Origin: Paraburkholderia sp. PGU19
GTDB lineage: Bacteria > Pseudomonadota > Gammaproteobacteria > Burkholderiales > Burkholderiaceae
DNA: 64,000 bases
Direction: 5' to 3'
Assembly: GCF_013426915.1 (NCBI RefSeq)
Contig: NZ_AP023181.1
Span: 1,550,001 to 1,614,000, forward strand
This document shows positions 9,159 through 18,643 of the stretch, in pieces. Numbering within the stretch: the first letter of the stretch is position 1; each line of letters begins with the position of its first letter. The notes under the pieces are model-generated. The model had not been told where the DNA came from. It made no database searches and saw only the letters and a program-made list of their open reading frames with translations. Made by a program: the position numbers and the translations under genes.

Positions 9159-9581
9159 TCAGAATTCGACGAGCGCGAAATCTTCCTTGCCGACATCGCA
9201 CAGCGGACAGCGCCAGTCTTCCGGCACATCGGCCCAACGCGTGCCGGGCGCGAGACCTTCTTCCGGCAAGCCGGCTGCTTCGTCATAGACCCAGCCGCAG
9301 ATCACGCAGACCCACTGCTTGAGGTCACCGGCGGATGTCTGTGTCTGTGTGGCGGCATTCGACTCCGTTGACTCCGCACCGCCCGCGCTCTCGTCCTTGT
9401 CGAGCGAGACGACGAGCGGCGCAGGCCGCTCGGCGGCCGGCGCATCGAGATAGCGTTGCAGCGCCTGATGAAGTTCGACGGCTTCGTTGTGGTTCAGATC
9501 GATCCAGAACGGATCGCCCGCGCCATCGTTGAGACGATCGGGCGAAAACTGGAGTTCGACGGCAGTGGCTTTCGTGTACAT
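9159..9581 (-). CDS. Rubredoxin with unusual N-terminal extension
   Basis: 140 residues. The C-terminal ~52 residues are a rubredoxin: C92/C95 (VCVICGW) and C125/C128 (CPLCDVGKEDF) form the FeS4 site with a canonical YDEAAGLPEEGLAPGTRWADVPEDW core. Residues 1-60 form a separate acidic segment (FWIDLNHNEAVELHQALQRYLD) joined by a Ser/Thr/Ala-rich linker (60-86). Rubredoxins are small electron carriers, for instance for alkane hydroxylases or oxygen/ROS reduction. Plain rubredoxins are 50-60 residues, so the extension is distinctive and may recruit a partner. Downstream of a one-helix mini-protein gene. Confidence 0.9.
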   Translation of the reverse strand: MYTKATAVELQFSPDRLNDGAGDPFWIDLNHNEAVELHQALQRYLDAPAAERPAPLVVSLDKDESAGGAESTESNAATQTQTSAGDLKQWVCVICGWVYDEAAGLPEEGLAPGTRWADVPEDWRCPLCDVGKEDFALVEF

Positions 9582-9647
9582 GTGAAGTGATAGCTGGACG
9601 AGCGCGTGCAGCCGCCCGCCGCGCAGCGGCCGTAACGGCCGCCGCGC

Positions 9648-9761
9648 TCAGAAAAAGTGACGCAGCAGCGCGCTGCACAGTGCGGCAGCGATACCGATCA
9701 GACCGAGGGTTTCGAGAAGGGTCAGCGAACGGCGAGCGTTGGCACGATTAGGTGTCGACAT
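9648..9761 (-). CDS. Predicted 37-residue membrane mini-protein
   Basis: An ATG at 9761 opens 37 codons: a basic N-terminus (NRANARRSL) followed by one hydrophobic helix (ETLGLIGIAAALCSALLRHFF). It ends 66 bp before the rubredoxin gene on the same strand, so co-expression is possible. The N-in, single-helix layout suggests an inner-membrane peptide. Support is from the reading frame and hydrophobic pattern only. Confidence 0.45.
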   Translation of the reverse strand: MSTPNRANARRSLTLLETLGLIGIAAALCSALLRHFF

Positions 9762-10145
9762 GGGCTTGAACGGAAAAATTGACGGATGGACCGAAGCGTT
9801 GCATCTGGTCCGAAAAAAACACGAGCCCGGATTTTAAACGCTCATTCGCCCGGTAGCTTTCTTTTCGCTGTCGGCTTGCGCGGATCGAGGTGTTGCATGC
9901 GGGAAGATTGACTTGCGTTGCGAGCCTGAATTATCGCTCGCGCGAAGGCCGTCATTAACTCTTCGTGGTTGATAGAGTCTTTCGCCGTCGGCGGGGTATT
10001 GGTGTCGGCGATCGACCGTGCGTTTGCATGCACTGCCCGATGACGAGCGCCTACGACGCGCTGCGGGCACCTACATGGCCCCACAGCGCGCGGTGCAAAT
10101 CGACGTTCGATCCGCGACAGATGCAGAAGAGGCGCAGCCGCCGCT
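9762..10145. other. Intergenic region without recognised feature
   Basis: About 380 bp between the mini-protein start and the small exported protein stop. Open frames here are low-complexity and lack ribosome sites; I see no RNA gene or clear terminator. Confidence 0.5.
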
Positions 10146-10346
10146 TCACTGACCGACAGGCGCGCAATCGCCGCGGCTCTGGCAATTGCTTTGCCGCTTT
10201 GCTTCCTGCGGATCATTGCCCGTATCGTGCACGCGGTAGTCGGCGCGATAGTAGTCGGCGTTCTGATCGATCTTCGCGAACGACGCCACGGGCGCGGCGA
10301 GGCCCGCCAAACCCGCGACAGCAAGAACAAACGCAAGGGTCTTCAT
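10146..10346 (-). CDS. Small secreted protein
   Basis: 66 residues: a signal peptide (MKTLAFVLAVAGLAGLAAPVASFA) then a ~42-residue mature part (KIDQNADYYRADYRVHDTG...) with two cysteines near the end (CQSRGDC). A very strong AAGGAGGTG ribosome site lies just upstream of ATG 10346, which supports it as real and well translated. No family recognised. Confidence 0.75.
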   Translation of the reverse strand: MKTLAFVLAVAGLAGLAAPVASFAKIDQNADYYRADYRVHDTGNDPQEAKRQSNCQSRGDCAPVGQ

Positions 10347-10533
10347 TGTTCACCTCCTTGTTTGATCGTTGCGACAACAATCGACTGCGAGCGAGGCGCG
10401 ATGGTTTGCAAACGTTGATGGCGGGCGTGATCCGATTCGTCAGTCGTTTGCGTGCGACGAACTGTCCGGCCTCATCGAAAAGGATAGTCGCTGCCTCGCC
10501 CCGTTGTTAGTTTTGGTGAGGCATAGCGAACAC

Positions 10534-11586
10534 TTACGGCGCCTTCGTTTTTCCCGTGGGCGTCAACACCTGCACGAGCCCGTCCGTGTCCTTGACGATC
10601 AACGCCATCACGAGTTCGATGCCCGGCGCGAGCGTCGCGTTTGCGCCATCCACACGCTCGTTGACCCGCTTGAGCAACGGGTCGAGCGTCGTGCGCGCGT
10701 CCTGCAACTTTGGTTTGTTCAACGGAATAGCGCCGACCGCATCGGCGAGCTGCGACAACGCGCGCGGCACCGCCGACCACGCCTGATCGAGATGCGGCAC
10801 TTCGTCGCCCACGCAGGTGTGCACGAGCGCCTGGCCGAACACCAGCACGTCCCGATGCAAGCGGCTCAGAAACGGCGGCACCTTGTCGATCGCGTCGGAA
10901 CTGCCGCGCAGGATCGGCACGAACACATGCTCGCGCCCCGCCTCCTGCAGCGCGTCGGCAAGCGCCGTTTGCGCGGCGAGGCTGCGTTGCTCGAGACGTG
11001 CCATCTGCGCATCGTCCCGCGAGAACGCGAGCTTGTGCTCGATCATCTGGGCAAGCGTCTCCAGACATTCGCGCGCCTTCCGATGCGCGCCCTTCAACGC
11101 GCGGTTCGGCCACACCACCGTCGCGACGAACGCAGCCGCCGCGCCGATCAGAATTTCCGCCACGCGATGCAATGGCCGCACGAATGCCGAACCGCTATCG
11201 CCAGGCACAAGCACCACGATCACCAGCGTCACGCAAGCGAGCCGCAAGCCGGGCCGCGCGGCGGCCAGCGCCGCCAACGGCAGCAGCGCGACGGAGAACA
11301 CCGTCAGCGGCTCGATGCCGCGGTCCATCACGACCAGCCCGATCCCGCCCACGATCCCACCGATACACGCGCCGATGATCTGGTCACGTGCGGTCGTGAT
11401 GGCCTGCGTAAGACTGGGTTGCGTCACGACGATCATCGTCGTGATCAATGCCCAATAGCCTTCGGGCAGCCCCGCCAGCCTCGCGGCGCCGTAGCTGAGC
11501 ACGCAGCCCGTCAGCGTGCGTCCGAAGCGGCGCGCTTCGGGCGCGCGCATCAGGTTCGTGAACCAGTCTTGCTGTTGAACGGTCAT
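10534..11586 (-). CDS. FUSC family membrane protein (aromatic-acid exporter type)
   Basis: About 350 residues. The N-terminal half has a bundle of hydrophobic helices (GYWALITTMIVVTQPSLTQAI, GACIGGIVGGIGLVVM, LLPLAALAAARPGLRLACVTLVIVVLVP, EILIGAAAAFVATVVWP) and the conserved FUSC block around RAVEILIGAA-like sequence; the C-terminal half is a soluble helical domain. FUSC/YccS-type proteins export fusaric acid or p-hydroxybenzoate. ATG 11586 (MTVQQQDWF) was chosen; in-frame ATGs at 11610 and 11655 are alternatives. The gene is divergent from trehalase. No membrane-fusion partner is encoded nearby. Confidence 0.85.
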   Translation of the reverse strand: MTVQQQDWFTNLMRAPEARRFGRTLTGCVLSYGAARLAGLPEGYWALITTMIVVTQPSLTQAITTARDQIIGACIGGIVGGIGLVVMDRGIEPLTVFSVALLPLAALAAARPGLRLACVTLVIVVLVPGDSGSAFVRPLHRVAEILIGAAAAFVATVVWPNRALKGAHRKARECLETLAQMIEHKLAFSRDDAQMARLEQRSLAAQTALADALQEAGREHVFVPILRGSSDAIDKVPPFLSRLHRDVLVFGQALVHTCVGDEVPHLDQAWSAVPRALSQLADAVGAIPLNKPKLQDARTTLDPLLKRVNERVDGANATLAPGIELVMALIVKDTDGLVQVLTPTGKTKAP

Positions 11587-11722
11587 TCGGGTGTTTCCAT
11601 CAAAACGCATGAAACGCGGGTTGGGAGAGTGCAATTTCCGCTCATTGGGGAACATGCCTTGCTCCCGTGACTCCCTTGTATTCGAAGGTCACTTGTCCTT
11701 ACTCCGCTTACTCAGGAGCGTC

Positions 11723-13501
11723 ATGCCGATGCAGCAAGCCCATGCCCGCCGCGTTCTCTCGACTACCCTCTGCGCCGCCGCGCTGCTCGTCGCTTATATG
11801 CCGCCAGGCACCGCACAAACACCGGCGGCCAATCAGGCTGGCGTTAGCGGCAACGCATCGCCCGTCGTGGCCGTGCCGCCGTCCGAGCTATACGGCGCGC
11901 TGTATCGCGATGTCGAACTCGCGCATCTCTACCCGGACAGCAAGACCTTCGCCGACATGGTGCCGAACGCGCCGCCGCAACAGATCGTCGCCGATTATGC
12001 CAGGCAGAAGGACGGCGCGCAGTTCGCGCTGAAATCGTTCGTCGAGCAGCGCTTCACGCTGCCCGCGCGCGAAACGAAGAACTATGTGTCCGACCCGAAC
12101 CAGAGCATCACGGCGCATATCGACACGCTCTGGTCCGTGCTGCGGCGCGACCCCGATGCCAGCGCGAGCCCGTGGTCCTCGCTGCTGCCGCTGCCGTATC
12201 CGTACATCGTTCCCGGCGACCGCTTCGACGAAATTTACTACTGGGACTCGTACTTCATCATGCTCGGGCTGCGGCAGAGCGGCCGTGAAGAACTGCTGAA
12301 GAACGAACTCGACAACTTCGCGATCTTGATCGACCGGTATGGCCATATTCCGAATGGCAATCGCACGTACTATCTGAGCCGCTCGCAGCCGCCGTTCTTC
12401 GCGCAGATGGTGCGTCTTGCAGCCGATCGCGAGGGCGATCAGGTCTATCTGCGCTATCTGCCCCAGTTGCGCAAAGAATACGCGTACTGGATGGACGGCC
12501 ACGACAAGATCGCGGCGGGCAGCGCTTACCGGCATCTCGTGCGCCTGCCCGACGGCACGCTCCTGAACCGCTATTGGGACGAGCGCGCCACGCCGCGCGA
12601 CGAATCGTATCGGGAAGACGTCGCCACCGCGCAAGCGACGCCCCAGCGCAACGCCGAAGACCTGTGGCGCAATCTGCGCGCGGGCGGCGAAACGGGCTGG
12701 GACTTCAGCTCGCGCTGGTTCACCGACGGCAAGACGCTGGCGACGATCGAAGTCACGTCGCTGATTCCCGTCGATCTGAACTGCCTGCTCGTCGATCTCG
12801 AACGCACGCTGGCGAAAGCGTATCGCGTGCAGGGCGACGCTTCGCACGCGGAGAATCTCGAACAGCGCGCCGCCGCGCGCGCCGATGCGATCCGCCGCGT
12901 GCTGTGGGACCCGCAACTCGATGCATTCGGCGACTACGATTTCATCGCGCATCGGCTCACGCACCGGCTGAGCGCGGCGACTGTCTATCCGTTGTATGCG
13001 GGCGTTGCGACGAAAGCGCAGGCTGCCGCAGTCGCGGCGACGATTCGCGCGCGCCTGCTGCGTCCCGGCGGACTCGCGACCACGACGGTCAACACGGGCC
13101 AGCAATGGGACGAGCCGAACGGCTGGGCGCCGCTGCAATATCTCGCCGTGACGGGCTTGCGGCGCTACGGTCACGCGGACCTCGCGCAACAGATCGCCAC
13201 GCGCTGGATCGGCACGAACGTCACGTACTACCAGCACACGGGCAAGCTGGTCGAAAAGTACGACGTCGATGCCAAGGCGGGTACGACGGCGGCGGGGGGC
13301 GGCGAGTATCCGTTGCAGGACGGCTTTGGCTGGACCAACGGCGTGCTGCGCACCCTGATGGCGATGTATCCCGACGCAGCAGGCCCGTCGACGCGCCCCG
13401 CCGATGTGCCTGCGGGCCCAGCGGGCGTATCCGAAGCAGCCTCGGCTGCAGCCGCAGCGCCGAAAACGACGCACCGTCTGCGCGCAACGCCCGCGCAGTG
13501 A
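11723..13501 (+). CDS. treA: Periplasmic alpha,alpha-trehalase
   Basis: 592 residues of glycoside hydrolase family 37, which splits trehalose into two glucose units. Both trehalase signatures are intact: PGDRFDEIYYWDSY at residues 164-177 and QWDEPNGWAP at 460-469. A signal peptide (RRVLSTTLCAAALLVAYMPPGTAQ) indicates the periplasm. ATG 11723 follows CAGGAG; a second ATG two codons later is possible. The C-terminal ~40 residues are an Ala/Pro-rich tail beyond the catalytic domain. The role is use of external trehalose or osmoprotection turnover. Confidence 0.95.
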   Translation: MPMQQAHARRVLSTTLCAAALLVAYMPPGTAQTPAANQAGVSGNASPVVAVPPSELYGALYRDVELAHLYPDSKTFADMVPNAPPQQIVADYARQKDGAQFALKSFVEQRFTLPARETKNYVSDPNQSITAHIDTLWSVLRRDPDASASPWSSLLPLPYPYIVPGDRFDEIYYWDSYFIMLGLRQSGREELLKNELDNFAILIDRYGHIPNGNRTYYLSRSQPPFFAQMVRLAADREGDQVYLRYLPQLRKEYAYWMDGHDKIAAGSAYRHLVRLPDGTLLNRYWDERATPRDESYREDVATAQATPQRNAEDLWRNLRAGGETGWDFSSRWFTDGKTLATIEVTSLIPVDLNCLLVDLERTLAKAYRVQGDASHAENLEQRAAARADAIRRVLWDPQLDAFGDYDFIAHRLTHRLSAATVYPLYAGVATKAQAAAVAATIRARLLRPGGLATTTVNTGQQWDEPNGWAPLQYLAVTGLRRYGHADLAQQIATRWIGTNVTYYQHTGKLVEKYDVDAKAGTTAAGGGEYPLQDGFGWTNGVLRTLMAMYPDAAGPSTRPADVPAGPAGVSEAASAAAAAPKTTHRLRATPAQ

Positions 13502-13685
13502 TCCGCGAACGCCGCCGAAGCGCCGTCTAACTGCTTGTTACGAAACTCGCACACATGTTGCACCTTCGGCATGGGCCGCCACGTACACTGCGCTCACGGT
13601 GTCCAGCGCGATTCGATGCACGACGCTATTGAAATCGGGCGCGCTGGCGCAACATCGGTTCGATCAAAACAAACGGGGTATCAGC

Positions 13686-13925
13686 ATGACCGCTTTCGGG
13701 AAAGCCACACTCGCCGCCGCAACGCTCTTTCTTGCCATCAGCGGAACGGCGCATGCGGCCGGCTGCATCAAGGGCGCCGTGGTTGGCGGCGTCGCGGGAC
13801 ATTACGCGGGACATCACGCCGTGGTCGGCGCGGTGGGCGGTTGCATCGTCGGGCGGCATCTTGCGAAAAAGCACGCCGACGAACAGGCCGCGCAACGTCA
13901 AGCCATGCACGCCCAGTACCAGTAA
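13686..13925 (+). CDS. Small exported glycine-zipper-like protein
   Basis: 79 residues. The signal peptide (MTAFGKATLAAATLFLAISGTAHA) is followed by a Gly-rich double hydrophobic stretch (GAVVGGVAGHYAGHHAVVGAVGGCIVG) resembling a glycine zipper, then a charged helix (RHLAKKHADEQAAQRQ). Such proteins associate with the outer membrane. The ATG at 13686 begins the signal peptide. Common in Burkholderiaceae; function unknown. Confidence 0.75.
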   Translation: MTAFGKATLAAATLFLAISGTAHAAGCIKGAVVGGVAGHYAGHHAVVGAVGGCIVGRHLAKKHADEQAAQRQAMHAQYQ

Positions 13926-14031
13926 TGCCGGCAAGCCTGCGTGCGTCGCTCGAAATGGCCTTCGCGATTTAAGTCTGTCTTAATTGTCGCGGCTCATTAT
14001 TCGTTCGCAGGCTTGTTTTTGGATCCCTGCC

Positions 14032-14064
14032 GACGGAAGTTGCACCTCAGCGTCGACTTCCGTC
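14032..14064. other. Inverted repeat GACGGAAGT / ACTTCCGTC
   Basis: 9-bp perfect arms at 14032-14040 and 14056-14064 around a 15-base loop, between the glycine-zipper gene and the gene at 14178. No T tract follows, so it could be an operator or RNA stem rather than a terminator. Confidence 0.4.
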
Positions 14065-14177
14065 CCATGTAACACCAGTCATCCCCTGTAGTGCCGCCAG
14101 AGCATCGGCGGCACCTTTTTCCTGGCGACCACAAGGCCCCCGCCCGCACAGGAAACGAAGATAAGAGGTTCATCACC

Positions 14178-14654
14178 ATGTCGAACAAGTCGAGAAGCCG
14201 CAAACAGACCCGTCACGCTCCCGCCATGTCGCCGTTGCTGCGCGCGCTGACTTTCAGCCGTGCCGCACACGAGCCGATCACGCGGGCCATGCTGCTGCAA
14301 GCCTACGCGAGTCTCGACGCGTTCCGCCGCGGGCAAGGCTCGCGCGAGCTCTTCACGACGCTCGGCCGGCAACTGCTCATCGCGGAAGAACTCAGCCGCA
14401 TCGGCCATGTGCCCGAAGCGATCGACGATATCGCCGAAGCGCAGATCGCGATGACCGATATCGACGGCGCTGAAAAGGCGCACGGCAAGTGGACGGTCGA
14501 AGGCGACAACTACGCGTGGCTGACCATCGCGCTGGATGCGTTCGACCGCCAGCTCGCCGTTGCTTCGCTGGAAGATATCGCCAAGGCGGAAGCGCGGATG
14601 ATCGAAGGGCTGATGCGCACCGAGCAGGAATTCGCGCACCCCGTCGCCGCCTGA
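14178..14654 (+). CDS. Conserved hypothetical protein
   Basis: 158 residues, predicted soluble and mostly helical, with a basic N-terminus (MSNKSRSRKQTRH) and an acidic middle (AEELSRIGHVPEAIDDIAEAQIAMTDID). ATG 14178 was chosen on the AAGAGG ribosome site and the basic start. No enzyme motif or known domain is visible. A hairpin at 14668-14691 separates it from the convergent acyltransferase gene. Confidence 0.65.
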   Translation: MSNKSRSRKQTRHAPAMSPLLRALTFSRAAHEPITRAMLLQAYASLDAFRRGQGSRELFTTLGRQLLIAEELSRIGHVPEAIDDIAEAQIAMTDIDGAEKAHGKWTVEGDNYAWLTIALDAFDRQLAVASLEDIAKAEARMIEGLMRTEQEFAHPVAA

Positions 14655-14667
14655 GCACACGGCCTGG

Positions 14668-14691
14668 CGCGCCGCCCTTTCAGGCGGCGCG
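14668..14691. terminator. Hairpin between convergent genes
   Basis: CGCGCCGCC (14668-14676) pairs perfectly with 14683-14691 around a 6-base loop, between two convergent stops. The flanks are not T-rich, so it is a weak or factor-assisted terminator at best. Confidence 0.45.
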
Positions 14692-14714
14692 ATGGAACGC
14701 GGAAACCGCGAGAG

Positions 14715-15437
14715 CTAGAGCTTCAGCAGCTCCGCCTGCATCCAGTCATGCACCTGATGGCTGAGTTCCTGCGGTGACCGCTCGACGGGCGACAGCGTCG
14801 GACCAATGACGACGCGGATTTCCCCGGCACCCATCGGCCAGCCTTTCGCGGGCCACACCTTGCCGGCGTTGTGCACCACGGGCACGATCAGCGCGCCCGT
14901 GGCACAAGCCAGACGCACGCCGCCCGACGTGAGCTTGACGGGCGCGCCGTGCGGCACCCGCGTGCCTTCCGGAAAGATCACCACCATGTCGCCTTTCGCG
15001 AGCCGCTCCGCCGCTTCGCGCGTCACGGCGAGGTGCGCCTGGCGTGGCGAGCCGCGATCCAGGCTCACCATGTCGAGCCCCTTCAGCACCCAGCCGAAGA
15101 ACGGAATGCGCAGCAAGTCCTGCTTGAACACAAAGCTGATCCGGCGCGGAAAGAGCGCGAGGAACGCGAGCGTTTCCCACGTCGATTCGTGGCGGCACAG
15201 GACGATCGACGGTTCCTTCGGCAAATGTTCGAGGCCCTCTATCGAGCAGCGAATGCCGAACGCCGCGCGCATCACCGCGACGAGCGCCCTGCACCACAGC
15301 GCCGCGAGCCGGTAGCGCGCCGACCGGCTGACGAACGGATACAGCAGCAGCATCACCGTGGACCAGATCGTTCCGCTTCCCAGCAGATAGATGATGAACA
15401 GCCATTTTTTGAGTACAGCGCGCATGTTGTGTGACAT
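14715..15437 (-). CDS. 1-acyl-sn-glycerol-3-phosphate acyltransferase (PlsC family)
   Basis: 240 residues. An N-terminal membrane helix (WLFIIYLLGSGTIWSTVMLLLYPF) is followed by the acyltransferase blocks: RHESTWE (variant of HX4D with Glu after the His), FKQDLLRIPFFGWVL, and FPEGTR. These enzymes acylate lysophosphatidate to phosphatidate at the inner membrane. The length fits. Start MSHN at 15437 or MRAV at 15425 are both possible. Confidence 0.9.
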   Translation of the reverse strand: MSHNMRAVLKKWLFIIYLLGSGTIWSTVMLLLYPFVSRSARYRLAALWCRALVAVMRAAFGIRCSIEGLEHLPKEPSIVLCRHESTWETLAFLALFPRRISFVFKQDLLRIPFFGWVLKGLDMVSLDRGSPRQAHLAVTREAAERLAKGDMVVIFPEGTRVPHGAPVKLTSGGVRLACATGALIVPVVHNAGKVWPAKGWPMGAGEIRVVIGPTLSPVERSPQELSHQVHDWMQAELLKL

Positions 15438-15541
15438 CGACGGAAAGTGAGAAGGCGTGAGCCAAACCCAGATACTACCGGCGATGAAAAGATCGCATGC
15501 GACAAAGCCGCGGCGCAGCTCGACCCGACGCGCGGCGCGCA

Positions 15542-15571
15542 GAAAAGAAAACGCCGGCCAAGGCCGGCGTT
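15542..15571 (-). terminator. Intrinsic terminator (minus strand)
   Basis: AACGCCGGCC (15550-15559) pairs with GGCCGGCGTT (15562-15571); read on the minus strand it is followed by a T-rich run (15542-15550). It stands between the stop of the c-di-GMP gene and the start of the acyltransferase gene. Confidence 0.75.
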
Positions 15572-15806
15572 CATGCTGTAGTTTTGAAGGCCGCGGTCGC
15601 CTGACGGCGCCGGAAGGCTAGACATTCGGCAAAAGTTCGCGCCGTGTGGCGCTCACGCTTTGCAGACGGTTCAACCCTTCGCCTCTTTTGGTTTATCGCG
15701 TTACGCGCAAACTTCCCCCGTGCGCAAGCAGAGTATCGCCGACCCGCACGCGCCGTTATGTGGTCAACCGAACGTTCAGACGAAACACGCCGCTCAGCCG
15801 CACGCG

Positions 15807-17891
15807 TCAGGACAGACTCGGCTGCGTGCATTCCCTCGACAAGGCGTCCAGGTCCGCAGCCGGAACCGGCCGTCCGAGCAGAAAACCCTGCAGCGAATTG
15901 CACCCGAGCCGCGTCAGAAACTCCTTTTGCGTCGCGGTCTCGACGCCTTCCGCGACGATGTCGATACCCAGCGTATGACCGAGCGCGACCACGGACGAGA
16001 CAATCGCCGCATCCTCCGCGTCATGCGCCAGCTCGCGCACGAAGCCCCGGTCGATCTTCAGCTCGCTCGCGGGCAAACGCTTCAGATACATAAGGCTCGA
16101 ATAGCCCGTGCCGAAATCATCGATGGAAATGCGCACGCCCATCTCGTGCAGGCTTTGCAGAATGCGCAGGCTCGCGTCGACATCGCGCATCGCCGCCGAC
16201 TCGGTCACTTCGATCGTCAGACGGCACGGATCGACGCGATGCCGCGCGAGCGTTTCGCGCACCAGCGACGTCAGTTGGGGGTGGCCGAACTGCACGGGCG
16301 ACAGGTTGACGGCGACGTTCCAGTCGCACGCGCCTGTATCGAGCCATTCGCGCATCTGGCGGCACGCTTCATCGAGCACCCATTCGCCGATCGGCACGAT
16401 CAGCCCCGTCTTTTCGGCAAGCGGGATGAATTCGTCAGGGCCGATCAGGCCGCGCTTCGGATGCGCCCAGCGCACGAGCGCCTCGACGCCCGTAATCGGC
16501 CCATCGGGCGCGGCGAATTGCGGCTGATAGTGCAGCACCAGTTGCTTGCGCTCGACGGCCGCGCGCAGGTCCTGCGTCAGCTGCAACTGGCCCTGCATGT
16601 TCTCGTTCATCGACACATCGAAGAAACAGTACGCGTTGCGGCCCAGCGACTTCGCGTGATACATCGCGGCGTCGGCGTGCGTCAGCGCGTCGTGGCCCCA
16701 AACGCCGTCGGCGGGACACATCGCGATGCCGATGCTGGTCGAGATGCCCAGTTCGTGGCCATCGATCTCGAACGGCGCTCCGATCACGGCCAGCAGCCGG
16801 CTGGCGACGGCCGTCGCGCCCGCCTGGTCCTCGCCGGGCACGAGCAGCACGAATTCGTCGCCGCCCACGCGCGCCACGGTGTCCCTTGCGCGGACGGCCG
16901 ACGCCAGCCGTTCGGCCACCTGCACCAGCAGCCGGTCGCCGACCTGATGGCCGTATGCGTCGTTGACGACCTTGAAGCCGTCGAGGTCCATGAACATCAA
17001 CGCGAACTGGCTGCCGTCCACGCGCGCTGTCGCCAGGGCTTCTTCGAGCCGGGCTTCGAGCAGCACGCGGTTTGGCAGCTTGGTCAGCGCGTCGTGCCAG
17101 GCGAGATAGCCGAGTTCGTGGTTGGCTTGCTCAAGCGAACGGGTCAGCGCCGCGTTCTCCGCTTCGAGCCGCAGTTCGTCGAGCACGGAAATCGACAACG
17201 CGATGCCCGTCACCGCGAGCGTCACGATGATGATGACGACGGCAACCCACGTGGTGTTCACGCCGTCCGTCGCCGCGACGCACAGGCTGCCCGCCGGAAA
17301 GGCCGCCGCCGACATGCCCGTGTAGTGCATGCCGACGATCGCGAGTCCCATCACGACGGCGGCGCCCGCGCGCAGCGGGCGCATGCGGTGCGAGTTGTGC
17401 CGCAGGCTGAACGCCGTCTTCAACGCGACGCCCGAGGCGGCGACGGCGATCACGATCGACAGCGCGAAGAGCCCGGCGTCGTAGACGATGCCCGGCTCCA
17501 TCTGCATGGCTGCCATGCCCGTATAGTGCATGCCCGCGACGCCAAGGCCCATCAGGACCGTGCCGCCCGCAAGCCGCCCGGCAGGCAACGTGTCCTGGCA
17601 AACGAGCCACAGCGCGAACGCCGACGACCCAACCGCGATCGACAGCGAGAGCAGCGTGACGACGGGATCGTAGCCGAGCCGGATTGGCAGGCTGAACGCG
17701 AGCATGCCGATGAAGTGCATCGACCAGATGCCGAGCCCCATGGCGAATGCGCCGCCCGTGAGCCACCAGCGCGCGCCCCGGCCGGTCGCCGTCGTGATGC
17801 GGCCCGCCATTTCAAGCGACGTGTACGCGGCCAGCACCGCGACAAGGAGCGAGAACAGCACGAGAAGACTGTTGTAGCTGCCCTGTAACAT
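15807..17891 (-). CDS. MHYT-GGDEF-EAL c-di-GMP signalling protein
   Basis: 694 residues in three parts. The N-terminal MHYT membrane sensor (residues 1-235) has MHFIGM at 58-63 and two MHYTGM repeats and is thought to bind metal (copper) and sense O2, CO or NO. The GGDEF domain (motif GGDEF near 344) makes c-di-GMP. The EAL domain (EAL near 469, plus DDFGTGYSSL and KIDRGFV) degrades it. Both catalytic motifs look intact, so the protein may be bifunctional. Starts at 17891; no operon partner. A terminator follows at 15542-15571. Confidence 0.95.
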   Translation of the reverse strand: MLQGSYNSLLVLFSLLVAVLAAYTSLEMAGRITTATGRGARWWLTGGAFAMGLGIWSMHFIGMLAFSLPIRLGYDPVVTLLSLSIAVGSSAFALWLVCQDTLPAGRLAGGTVLMGLGVAGMHYTGMAAMQMEPGIVYDAGLFALSIVIAVAASGVALKTAFSLRHNSHRMRPLRAGAAVVMGLAIVGMHYTGMSAAAFPAGSLCVAATDGVNTTWVAVVIIIVTLAVTGIALSISVLDELRLEAENAALTRSLEQANHELGYLAWHDALTKLPNRVLLEARLEEALATARVDGSQFALMFMDLDGFKVVNDAYGHQVGDRLLVQVAERLASAVRARDTVARVGGDEFVLLVPGEDQAGATAVASRLLAVIGAPFEIDGHELGISTSIGIAMCPADGVWGHDALTHADAAMYHAKSLGRNAYCFFDVSMNENMQGQLQLTQDLRAAVERKQLVLHYQPQFAAPDGPITGVEALVRWAHPKRGLIGPDEFIPLAEKTGLIVPIGEWVLDEACRQMREWLDTGACDWNVAVNLSPVQFGHPQLTSLVRETLARHRVDPCRLTIEVTESAAMRDVDASLRILQSLHEMGVRISIDDFGTGYSSLMYLKRLPASELKIDRGFVRELAHDAEDAAIVSSVVALGHTLGIDIVAEGVETATQKEFLTRLGCNSLQGFLLGRPVPAADLDALSRECTQPSLS

Positions 17892-18101
17892 GAGAGCCCC
17901 AGAATGTGCCCCTCGGCCACTCGCCGGACTTTGATGAATGAAGCAGTCCGTTATCCGAAAAAGAGGCGTATGAAGTACGCTTTATCGACATCCGACAGCA
18001 AAATGTTAAGTGCCAAATGTCAAATTCCGAGGCTCCGCTCGGTTTTACGATTGCGTTCGTAGGTGTCCCACTGGCCCGACGGCGGGATTCGGTGTATCGC
18101 G

Positions 18102-18413
18102 CTAGTCGGCCATCACGAGTATCCGCACCTTGCTCGTCAGCGACGGCATGACGAAATCCGATATCCGGCCTGCGCGGACGTCGAACATCAGTCGCTCGAG
18201 CCTGTCGAGCAACGACGGACCTTGACTGAGCGCGAACGCCCCCGCGCTCGCGCCTTCAATCTCTTTCATCAGCGCGCGCCGCGCCAGCACGATGCGCTCG
18301 ACGGCGCTCGCTCTCGATACGAAAAACTCTTCCACGTAGGCCGAATCCTTTTCGACGCGTCCAATGCATTGACAGCGCTTGCGCCGCAGAGCCGCAAATA
18401 GTGACAGAGGCAA
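18102..18413 (-). CDS. Hypothetical protein (weak)
   Basis: 103 codons from a TTG at 18413. The sequence after residue 18 is protein-like (FVSRASAVERIVLARRALMKEIEGASAG, PSLLDRLERLMFDV) but no domain is recognised and no strong ribosome site is seen. The start is uncertain and the frame may be spurious. Confidence 0.3.
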   Translation of the reverse strand: MPLSLFAALRRKRCQCIGRVEKDSAYVEEFFVSRASAVERIVLARRALMKEIEGASAGAFALSQGPSLLDRLERLMFDVRAGRISDFVMPSLTSKVRILVMAD

Positions 18414-18643
18414 ATGCCTGGTGGTTTGACGTGAAAGAAGCGGTTAGGAAGCGGTATTCGCGGTAGCCCGCGCCTTCAATCCTTCGAACGTCAATCGTCC
18501 TTCTGATTGCCGGCGCGCAAACCTCACGCTTCGGCAAGGGCGAAATCTGGCTTTGGAACTTCCAGATTGTGACGGCCAGGCGGTGGACTTACGCTCCACT
18601 CTCACATCACCGTCGATCGCCCTCGCATCAGAAAGGAGACACC

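Noticed and set aside
15660-17888. 742-codon + frame opposite the MHYT-GGDEF-EAL gene
   Set aside because: Shadow frame; the minus strand has clear domains.
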